From the NCBI RefSeq assembly GCF_028649435.1, contig NZ_JAQSIN010000001.1: DNA of 64,000 nucleotides. One strand, given 5' to 3'. Under the pieces are notes generated by a model. That model worked only from the letters and a program-made list of their open reading frames with translations, was not told the origin of the DNA and did no database searches. This document shows, piece after piece, positions 39,691 to 48,300 of the stretch. Made by a program: the position numbers and the translations under genes. Origin of the DNA: Curvibacter microcysteis (lineage in GTDB: Bacteria; Pseudomonadota; Gammaproteobacteria; Burkholderiales; Burkholderiaceae_C). Positions within the stretch are counted from its first letter, which is position 1. Each line of letters opens with the position of its first letter.

Positions 39691-40236
39691 ATGCGCCTCC
39701 TCAGCTTTGAACACAGCCTGACCGCTTATTACGCCGACCTGGCAGCCTATGGGCTGGGGGTGCTGGGGCTGGCCATCGCTTTGTGGCGCTTCAGCCCGGC
39801 CCAGGATCTGTTGTCTGTGAGCGTGATGCTGCTGCTGGGCGCCGTGCTCTGGACCTTGTTGGAGTACCTGATCCACCGCTTTGTGTTGCACGGCCTGGAC
39901 CCGTTTCGCCAGTGGCACGGCTCGCACCACCGCCGGCCTCAGGCCCTGATCTGCACCCCCACGCTGGTCAGCGCCTTGGCCTTCGGCGGCCTGGTGCTGT
40001 TGCCCTGCCTGTGGTGGCTGCCCACGCCACTTGGGCTGGCCCTGTCGCTGGGGGTGCTGGCCGGGGCTTTTGTCTACTCGCTGACGCACCACGCCATCCA
40101 CCATTTGAGCGCCCAGTCGCCCTGGTTGCGGCGTTTGCAGCACTGGCATTTGCGCCACCACCACAGCGCCCGCCCGGTCTGCTTCGGGGTCACCACGCGC
40201 GGCTGGGACCGCTTGTTTGGCAGCGGCGGGCGTTGA
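39691..40236 (+). CDS. Fatty-acid hydroxylase / sterol desaturase-family membrane enzyme
   Basis: 181 residues with four membrane segments and four His clusters: HRFVLH, HGSHHRRP, HHAIHH and HLRHHH. This is the di-iron motif set of the fatty-acid hydroxylase superfamily. It is shorter than most, lacking a cytochrome b5 domain. It could hydroxylate membrane lipids such as 2-hydroxy fatty acids or ornithine lipids. It is regulated by its own shared-operator promoter, and an oleate hydratase lies 3.5 kb away under the same element. Confidence 0.85.
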   Translation: MRLLSFEHSLTAYYADLAAYGLGVLGLAIALWRFSPAQDLLSVSVMLLLGAVLWTLLEYLIHRFVLHGLDPFRQWHGSHHRRPQALICTPTLVSALAFGGLVLLPCLWWLPTPLGLALSLGVLAGAFVYSLTHHAIHHLSAQSPWLRRLQHWHLRHHHSARPVCFGVTTRGWDRLFGSGGR

Positions 40237-40303
40237 AGCCCAGGCCCAGTGTCGGGCGCTGTATCGGGCGCTATTGGCCGCCGGTGCCGAGCCGGTTGGC
40301 AAT

Positions 40304-40345
40304 GCGTTATGTCGCACAGACGGGTCTGAAGGGCCTGCCCAGACT
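40304..40345 (+). promoter_or_regulatory. Shared operator plus -10, triple-BON gene promoter
   Basis: GCGTTATGTCGCAC (40304-40317) has GCG instead of GTG; then AGACG, then CAGACT (40340-40345) after 22 bases. The -10 is the same hexamer as in both Crp/Fnr promoters. Confidence 0.65.
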
Positions 40346-40373
40346 GGTGTTTTCAACCCCAAGGAAGTCAACC

Positions 40374-41024
40374 ATGACAAGCGACAAGGCTTTGCAACAA
40401 GAGGTGCAGGACGAACTGGGCTGGGAGCCCTCGCTCAACGCCACCCACATTGGCGTGGCGGTGGGCGATGGCGTGGTCACGCTCAGCGGCCAGGTCGAGA
40501 GTTTTGCCGAGAAGTGGGCCGCCGAAAGCGCGGCCCAGCGGGTGTATGGCGTGCGGGCGCTCGCGGTCGAACTGATCGTGGACCTGCCCAGCACGGCCGA
40601 GCGGGCCGACTCGGACATCGCCCGCTCCGTGATCTCCACCCTGGAGTGGATGAACCAGTTGCCCGCCCATGCGGTGCAGGTGGTGGTCGAGAAGGGCCAG
40701 GTCACGCTCAACGGCAGCCTGGACTGGGAGTACCAGCGCGAGTTGGCCAGTTCTGCTGTGCGCCACCTGCTGGGCGTGCGCGGCCTGCACAACCAGATCG
40801 TGCTCAAGCCCAAGGTCAAGCTCAGTGCGGTCAAGGCCGACATCGAGCTGGCCCTGCAGCGCCGCGCCGAGCAGGACGCGCAAGACATCCAGGTGCGCGT
40901 CGACGGCGCGGAGGTCACGCTCAGCGGCACGGTGCACAGCTGGTCCGAGCGCAACCTGGCCACCCACACGGCCTGGGGCACGCCAGGCGTGCACCGGGTG
41001 GTGGACCAACTCACTTTTGCCTGA
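40374..41024 (+). CDS. Triple BON-domain protein
   Basis: 216 residues starting MTSDKALQQEVQDELGWEPS. Three BON domains follow one another (about 5-72, 77-145 and 148-216), each with the GxVTLxG core: DGVVTLSGQVESFAEKWAAE, KGQVTLNGSLDWEYQRELAS and GAEVTLSGTVHSWSERNLAT. There is no signal peptide, as is common in multi-BON proteins of stress clusters. It probably interacts with membranes or the envelope under stress. A GC hairpin separates it from the next gene. Confidence 0.9.
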   Translation: MTSDKALQQEVQDELGWEPSLNATHIGVAVGDGVVTLSGQVESFAEKWAAESAAQRVYGVRALAVELIVDLPSTAERADSDIARSVISTLEWMNQLPAHAVQVVVEKGQVTLNGSLDWEYQRELASSAVRHLLGVRGLHNQIVLKPKVKLSAVKADIELALQRRAEQDAQDIQVRVDGAEVTLSGTVHSWSERNLATHTAWGTPGVHRVVDQLTFA

Positions 41025-41056
41025 AGCGGGCCAGCGCCCACCCCCCTCCCGTCCGC

Positions 41057-41078
41057 CCCGCCGGCGCGCACCGGCGGG
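41057..41078 (+). terminator. GC hairpin between triple-BON and stress-protein genes
   Basis: CCCGCCGG pairs with CCGGCGGG around CGCGCA. There is no T run, so it is a pause or partial terminator at best. Confidence 0.4.
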
Positions 41079-41112
41079 TGCGGAGTTCATCCCATTTCCC
41101 CTGAGGACTTCC

Positions 41113-41619
41113 ATGAACGACCACACCCTGTCCCCCTGTTTTGTTGACGACACCCATGACGAGGCCGAGCGGGCCATCCAGACCTTGAACCGAGGCGGCG
41201 TGGCCATGTCGGCCCTGTCCCTGATCGGCAAGGGCTACCACAGCGAAGAGCAGCCGACCGGCTTTTACACCCTGGGCGACAAGGTCAAGGCCTGGGGCGC
41301 GCAGGGCGCGTTCTGGGGCGGCATCTGGGGCCTGCTGCTGGCGCCCGCGGTGTTCTTCCTGCCGGGCGTCGGCGTGGTGGCTTTGGCCGGCCCCGTGGTG
41401 ATGACCCTGGTGGGCGTGCTCGAAGGCGCCGTCGTGCTTGGGGGCTTGTCGGCCCTGGGGGCCGCCCTGAGCGAGTTGGGTGTGCCCAAGGACCAGGTGC
41501 TCAAGTACGAGACCGCGCTCAAGGTCGACAAGTACCTGCTGCTGGTGCACGGCAGCGCCCAGGTGCAGGCCCAGGCGCGTGACTTGCTGCAGCAGGCGCC
41601 CCAAGTGCAGGCGGCCTGA
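41113..41619 (+). CDS. General-stress-protein-like membrane protein
   Basis: 168 residues from MNDHTLSPCFVDD. An N-terminal ferredoxin-like half (about 10-60, DEAERAIQTLNRGGVAMSALSLIGKGYHSEE) resembles the general stress protein 17M domain. A Gly/Ala-rich double membrane-helix region (about 65-125) and a C-terminal half (VDKYLLLVHGSAQVQAQA) follow. Related proteins are often mislabelled as permeases. It lies 89 bases after the triple-BON gene, probably in the same transcript. Confidence 0.75.
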   Translation: MNDHTLSPCFVDDTHDEAERAIQTLNRGGVAMSALSLIGKGYHSEEQPTGFYTLGDKVKAWGAQGAFWGGIWGLLLAPAVFFLPGVGVVALAGPVVMTLVGVLEGAVVLGGLSALGAALSELGVPKDQVLKYETALKVDKYLLLVHGSAQVQAQARDLLQQAPQVQAA

Positions 41620-41622
41620 GCC

Positions 41623-41973
41623 ATGAGCGCCCTGACCCGCCCCCCTGCTGGGGGACCCAGCAGCCCAGTACCGCCCACCGCGGCCCCGGCCCCGGCGGCT
41701 GCGCCGCCCACGGAGGAGGCCTACCTGCACGAAGGCTCGGAAACCGTGCGTTTTGTGCTCCACCTGCCCGAGGGCCTGGTCGACGCCAGCATCAGCCGCC
41801 AGGCGCTGCGCCACCGCTTTGGGGCGGGCGAGCACCCGACCGACCTGGTGCCCACCTACCACGCGCACCAGGCCGTCATCCAGGCCGCAGTCGTCCACCG
41901 CCTGCGCCAGGGCGCCCACGCGCCGGTGATGCTGCGCGAGGCCGACTTTCCCGTCCCGGCCCGTGGCCGATGA
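41623..41973 (+). CDS. DUF1488-like protein with Pro/Ala-rich N-terminus
   Basis: 116 residues. The first 30 are Pro/Ala-rich. The core (ETVRFVLHLPEGLVDASISRQALRHRFG) resembles DUF1488, a small cytoplasmic family of unknown function, but the match is by eye only. It follows the stress-protein gene after 3 bases, so the two are probably co-transcribed. Confidence 0.6.
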   Translation: MSALTRPPAGGPSSPVPPTAAPAPAAAPPTEEAYLHEGSETVRFVLHLPEGLVDASISRQALRHRFGAGEHPTDLVPTYHAHQAVIQAAVVHRLRQGAHAPVMLREADFPVPARGR

Positions 41974-41997
41974 GTTTTTTTCCTGGAGACCGTTGTC

Positions 41998-42156
41998 ATG
42001 AACTGCTCCCACCTCAACCCCCTGGCTGATGCCTTGAAAGGCCCCTCCATGTCCCACAAACAAAACGGCAACAAAGAAGTGAAAAAACCCAAGCAAGAGA
42101 AGAAGCCCAGCCCGCCGCCCGTGGTGGTGGCGCCGGCACCGACCAAGCGGAAGTAG
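41998..42156 (+). CDS. Small Lys/Pro-rich peptide
   Basis: 52 residues. The C-terminal half has KEVKKPKQEKKPSP and then PPPVVVAPAPTKRK, a basic Pro-rich tail. A good TGGAG ribosome site precedes the ATG. An inner start at 42049 (MSHKQNGNKE) would give 35 residues. No family is recognised. It is 24 bases after the DUF1488-like gene and just before the promoter of the glucan synthase. Confidence 0.55.
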   Translation: MNCSHLNPLADALKGPSMSHKQNGNKEVKKPKQEKKPSPPPVVVAPAPTKRK

Positions 42157-42176
42157 GGCGGGGCGCGGGCCGGGCG

Positions 42177-42218
42177 GTGCGCCACCGTACAGACCCCGGC
42201 GGGCCCCGGCCTCAGGCT
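42177..42218 (+). promoter_or_regulatory. Shared operator plus -10, cyclic glucan synthase promoter
   Basis: GTGCGCCACCGTAC (42177-42190), then AGACC, then CAGGCT (42213-42218) after 22 bases. The -10 lies inside a short palindrome (GGCCTCA GGC TGAGGCC). The predicted leader is about 145 bases. Confidence 0.7.
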
Positions 42219-42369
42219 GAGGCCTGGACGGACGCTGCGGCGCCCCGTTGCTCTTTCTGATGCGCGCGCCGCCTGCGGTGCACGCCCAGACCTGTTGCCC
42301 AGGTCCGGGTGGGCGCGGTGGGCCTGCGGGGCCACTGCCCTGACCGGGCTGTTGCCCGGTGCCGCTTTC

Positions 42370-45300
42370 ATGATCCCTGAACCCTCTTTGTTCCTCAGCC
42401 TGCGCACCCGCTTGTGGGGGCGTTGGGCGGCCCGGCGCAGCGCTTTTGCCGCCGCCCAGGCCCAGGCGGCTTTTGAGCCACCGTTGCAGGCCGAGCTGTT
42501 CAACGGCGAGCAGATGGAGCGCCACGGCCACACCCTGGCGCTGCGCCACCAGGCCATCTTGCAGGCCGGCCCAGACCGCCTGCTGGCGCGCCTGAGCGAC
42601 AACGAGCAAGTGCTGCGTGACACCTATGCCGAGCTGCGCCACAGCGTCACCGCCCGCCGACCGGTCGTGCCTGCGGGCGAGTGGCTGCTGGACAACTTCT
42701 ACCTGATCGAAGACCAGATCCGCACCGCGCGCCTGCACTTTTCCAAGGGCTACAGCCGCGCCTTGCCGCTGTTGGCGGATGGGCCGTCCAAGGGCTACCC
42801 GCGCGTCTACGACATCGCCCTGGAGGCGATCTCGCATGGCGACGGCCGCCTGGACCTGGACAGCCTGCACCGGCTGATGCAGGCCTACCAAAGCGTGGAC
42901 CTGCTGCGCCTGGGGGAGCTGTGGGCCATCCCCATCATGCTGCGCCTGGCCATGATCGAGAACCTGCGCCGGGTCGGCGCGCGCATCGCCCAGGGCATGG
43001 CCGAGCGCACCCGGGCTGCGCTGTGGGCCGACCAGATGAGTGCGGTGGCCCAGAGCGATCCCAAGGGCCTGATTCTGGTGGTGGCCGACATGGCGCGCTC
43101 TGACCCGCCGCTGGCCAACGCCTTTGTGGCCGAGTTGGTGCGCCGCCTGCGCGGCCAGGGCGCGCCGCTGACCATGCCGCTGAGCTGGATCGAGCAGCGC
43201 CTGGCCGAAGCCGGTCTCAGCACCGACGAGGTGGTGCAGGCCGAAACCCAGCACCAGGCGGCCAGCCAGCTGTCCATCAGCAACAGCATTGCCAGCCTGC
43301 GCGTGCTCGACGCCACCGACTGGCGCGAATTTGTCGAGGCCATGAGCGCGGTGGAACACAAGCTGCGCGAAGATCCGGGCGGTGTTTATGGCCGCATGGA
43401 CTTTGCCACCCGCGACCGCTACCGCCACGCCGTGGAACGCCTGGCGCGCGAGGCTGGGCGGCCTGAAATCGAGCTGGCGCGCCAGGCCGTGCAACTGGCC
43501 TGCCAGGCCCACCAGCAAGCGCTGCTGCTGGGGCCGCCGGGCCCAGGGCACGCCGCGCCCGACCCGCGCCTGGCCCATGTGGGGCACTACCTGATCGGCC
43601 TGGGACGACCGGCCTTGCAGCCCGTGCCCAGGGGGTTGGCACGCGCCCTGCAGCCCTTCAAGCGGCGTCCGCTGGGCCTGTACCTGGGGGCGGTGACGTT
43701 GCTGACCGCGGCCATGGTGGCCCACATGTTGGTGGGCACCGCGCTGGCGCAAGGGGCCTGGTGGTGGGCTTTGCTGAGCTTGCTGCTGCTGACCCTGGGC
43801 TGCAGCCAATTGGCGCTGAGCATCGTCAACTGGATGCTGACCCTGTGGGCCACGCCACAGCGCCTGCCGCGCATGGACTGCGCCCAAGGCTTGCCCGAGA
43901 GCGCCCGCACCTTGGTCGTGGTGCCCGCGCTGCTCAGCACGCCGGAATCGGCCGACCGACTGGTTGATGCGCTGGAGCTGCGCTTTCTGGGCAACCAGGA
44001 CCCGCAGCTGTTTTACGGTCTGCTGACCGACTTTGCCGACGCCCCCGAGGCCGTGAAGCCCGGTGATGCGCCCACCCTGGCGCGCCTGCAGCGGGGCCTG
44101 GAGGCCTTGAACCAGCGCTACGGCACGGCCACGCAACAACCTTTTTATGGCTTTCACCGGCCCAGGTTGTGGAACCCAAGAGAAGGCTGCTGGATGGGCC
44201 TGGAGCGCAAGCGGGGCAAGTTGGCCGCCCTCAACCAACTGCTGCTCACCGGGGTCAGCGAGCCCTTTGCCTGGCTGCTGGGTGACCTCCAGGCGCTTCG
44301 CCAGGTGCGCTATGTGATCACCCTGGACACCGACACCTTGCTGCCCCGTGACTCGGCCCGCCGCCTGGTCTGCACCCTGGCCCACCCTTTGAACCAGGCC
44401 GTGTACGACCCCCAGGCCCAGCGTGTCACCCAGGGCTACGCCATCTTGCAGCCGCGCATGGCCGCCACCTTGCCCAGCACCAACCGCAGCCGCTACGCGC
44501 GCCTGTTTGGCGGGGACCAGGGCGTGGACCCCTACACCGGCGCAGCGTCGGACGTGTACCAGGACGTGTTCCAGGAAGGCTCGTACATCGGCAAAGGCAT
44601 TTACGACCTGGCCGTGTTCGAGCAGGCCTTGGCCGGGCGCTTTCCGGACGACCGCATCCTGAGCCACGACCTGCTGGAAGGCTGCTACGCGCGCGCCGGC
44701 CTGGTCAGTGATGTGATCCTGTACGAGGACACCCCCGCGCTGTACGCCAGCGACGTGCAGCGGCGCCAGCGCTGGATCCGCGGCGACTGGCAGATCGCCG
44801 CCTGGCTGCTGCCCCGCGTGCCGATGGAGGGCGGACGTCGCGGCCGCAACCCGCTGTCGCGCCTGTCCCAGTGGAAGCTGCTGGACAACCTGCGGCGCAG
44901 CCTGGTGGCGCCTGCGTTGCTGGGCTTGCTGGCCCTGGGCTGGGTTGCCCTGCCGCAGGCCTGGGGCTGGACCCTGGGCGTGCTGGGGATTTTGTTCTTC
45001 CCCGCCCTGGCTGCCGCGGCGGTGCAGGCGGTGCGCAAGCCGGGCGAATCCCTGCCGGGCCAGCACGCGCGCCTGATGGCCGAGACCCTGGGCCGCAAGC
45101 TCTGGCAAGGCCTGTTCACCCTGGCCTGCCTGCCGATCGAGGCCGCGTACAGCCTGGACGCGGTGCTGCGCACGCTGTGGCGCCTGCGCTGGAGCCACCG
45201 CCATTTGCTGGTCTGGCAAGCCTCGGGCGAGGTGGCGAGCCCGGCGAATTCGGCGCACCCGGCCTGGGCTGTTTGGCGCGAGCGCCTGGCCTGGTGGCCC

Positions 45301-48300
45301 GCGCCGGCCTGGGCCCTGCTGTGGCTGGTGCTGCTGGCGGGCCTGCAGCGGCCCGCGCTGTGGACGGCCGCGCCCCTGTTGGCCTTGTGGGCCTTGGCGC
45401 CCGTGCTGGAGCGCTGGCTGAGCCGCGCGCCGTCTGATTTCACACCGGCTTTGTCAGCCGAGCAGCGCCAGTACCTGGGGCGCTTGGCGCGCCGCACCTG
45501 GCATTTCTTCGAGACCTTTGTCACCCGCGAGCACCACCACCTGCCGCCCGACAACTACCAGGAGCAGCCCCAGGCCGTGCTGGCGCACCGCACCTCACCT
45601 ACCAACATCGGCCTTTCGCTGCTGGCCAACCTCGCGGCCTACGACTTTGGCTACCTGGGCCAGGGCGGCTTGATTGAACGCACCCGCCTGACGCTGGACA
45701 CGCTGGAGACCCTGCCGCGCTACCAGGGCCATTTCTACAACTGGTACGACACCCTGAGCCTGGCCCCTTTGGCGCCGCTGTATGTGTCGGCGGTGGACAG
45801 CGGCAACCTGGCCGGGCATTTGCTGACCTTGCGCTCGGGCCTGTTGGGCCTGGCGGCCGAGCCGGTGCTCAGCGCGCGCACCCTGGCCGGCCTGGCCGAC
45901 ACCGTGGATTTGCTGCAAGCGCAGGGGCTGGCCTTGACCTCGCTGCCCTTGCACCAGGCTTGGCAAGCCTTGCAAGCGCAAATGCAGGCGGCCACAGACG
46001 CCGCCCCGGCGTTGCCCTCGGAACTGTGGCTGTGCCTGGGGCGGCTGGAGCAGGGGGCCCGCCACCTGGCGCAGTTGGCCGCGGCGCTGCCGCCCCGCCC
46101 GGTGGCGGAGGGCGCTCCGCCAGCGGCGACCGAGTTCGGCCATTGGGCCGGCGTGCTGGCCGAACAGGCTGGTGCCCTGCAAGCCGAGCTGCTGTACTGC
46201 CTGCCCTGGGTCGCCTGGCCCGAGGCCAGCGTGCCGCAGCGCCTGCTGCCCATGCCCACGGGCCTGCAACTGGCGGGCTGGGACGCGCTGTTCCCGCCGG
46301 AGCGCCCCCGTGACCTGTTGGCCCCCCCGCCCACAGCACCGACGTCGCCCTTCAGCGGTTTGTCCGCCCTGGTGGCCCTGGCCAGCCAGCGCGCCCGCAC
46401 GCGCCAGGCCGAGTGCCTGGCCCTGGCCGCCCGCGTGCAGGCGCTGGCCGACATGCATTGGGCCTTTTTGGACCACCCGGCGCGCCACCTGCTGGCCATT
46501 GGCTACAACGTGGACCAGCGCCGACTCGATGAGAGCAGCTACGACCTGCTGGCCTCCGAAGCACGGCTGGCCACCTTCATCGCCGTGGCCCAGGGCCGCC
46601 TGCCGCAGGAGAACTGGTTTGCCCTGGGCCGGCTGCTGACCTCGGCGGGCGGGCCTCCGATCCTGCTGTCCTGGAGCGGGTCAATGTTCGAGTACCTGAT
46701 GCCCCAACTGGTCATGCCGCAGTACGCCAGCTCGCTGCTGGACCAAACCTGCCACTCGGCCGTGCAGCGCCAGATCGATTACGGCCAGCGGCGCGGCGTG
46801 CCCTGGGGCATTTCGGAGTCGGGCTACAACGCGGTGGACGTGGCTCTCAATTACCAGTACCGCGCCTTTGGCGTGCCTGGCACCGGCCTGAAGCGTGGCC
46901 TGGGCGAGGACTTGGTCATCGCGCCTTACGCCAGCGCGCTGGCCTTGATGGTGATGCCGGTCGCCGCCTGCCAAAACCTGCAGCGCCTGGAGGCCGACGG
47001 CCTGGGCACGCGCTACGGCCTGTACGAAGCCGTGGACTACACCGCCAGCCGCCTGCCGCGCGGCAAGAAGAGCGTCACGGTGCAGTCCTTCATGGCGCAC
47101 CACCAGGGCATGAGCCTGCTGGCGCTGGACCATGCCTTGCTGAACCAGCCCATGCAGCAGCGCTTTTTGGCCGACCCGGTGCTGCGCGCCGCCGTGCTGC
47201 TGCTGCACGAGCGCATCCCCAATCCCACGCGGCTGCAGCACGAAAAGGCCGGGCCCCTGGAGTTGCGCGCCCTGTCGGTGGGGCCGGAGATGCCGCTGCG
47301 CATCATCACCCAGCCCGACACGCAGGCGCCCCAGGTGCAGCTGCTGTCCAATGGCCGCTACCACGTCATGCTCACCCATTCCGGCGCAGGCTACAGCCGC
47401 TGGAAGGACCTGGCCGTCACGCGCTGGCGCGAAGACCCGACGCGCGACCCCTGGGGGCAGTTCTGTTACCTGCGCGACGTGGCCTCGCAGCAGTTCTGGT
47501 CCGTGGGGCACCTGCCCACGCGGCGTGACACGGCCAATTACCAGGCCATTTTTTCGGCGGGGCGAGCCGAGTTCCGGCGCCGCGACGAGGGCTACGACAC
47601 CCATGCCGAAATCGCGGTCTCACCCGAGGACGACATCGAGCTGCGCCGCCTGCACATCACCAACACCGCGCGCGTGCGCCGCGTGCTGGAGGTGACCAGC
47701 TACGCCGAGGTGGTGCTGGCCCCGGCCGGGGCGGACAACCTGCACCCGGCCTTCAGCAAGCTGTTTGTGCAGACCGAGATCGTGGCCGACAAGCAGGCCT
47801 TGCTGTGCCAGCGCCGCCCGCGCACGGACAGCGAGCCGGTGGTGTTCTTGCTGCACCTCATGGCCGTGCACGGGGGCTCGGGCAGCGAGGTGTCTTTTGA
47901 GACCGACCGCAGCCGCTTCATTGGCCGCACCCGGGACCTGGCCGCGCCGCTGGCAATGACCGACACGGTGCAGCTGTCGGGCACCCAGGGTGCGGTGCTG
48001 GACCCCATCGTGGCGATTCGCCACCGCATCACCCTGGAGCCGCAGCAAAGCGTCACCCTGGACATGGTCACCGGCGTGGCCGAGCGCCGCGAACAGGCCC
48101 TGGCCCTGATCGACAAGTACCGTGACAAGCACCTGGCCGACCGGGTGTTTGACCTGGCCTGGACGCACAACTGGGTGACCTTGCAGCAGATCAATGCCAG
48201 CGAGACCGATGCCCAGTTGTACGGCCGCCTGGCTGGCCCGGTGCTGTATGCCCAGCCCGCCCTGCGCGCGCCGGCCGCGGTGCTGCAGCGCAACCGGCGT

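Noticed and set aside
41011..45258. 1415-codon open frame on the minus strand opposite the glucan synthase and stress genes
   Set aside because: It is an antisense frame of GC-rich coding DNA. Its translation is low-complexity (Gln/His/Ala/Gly) and has no domain, while the plus-strand frames have clear families.
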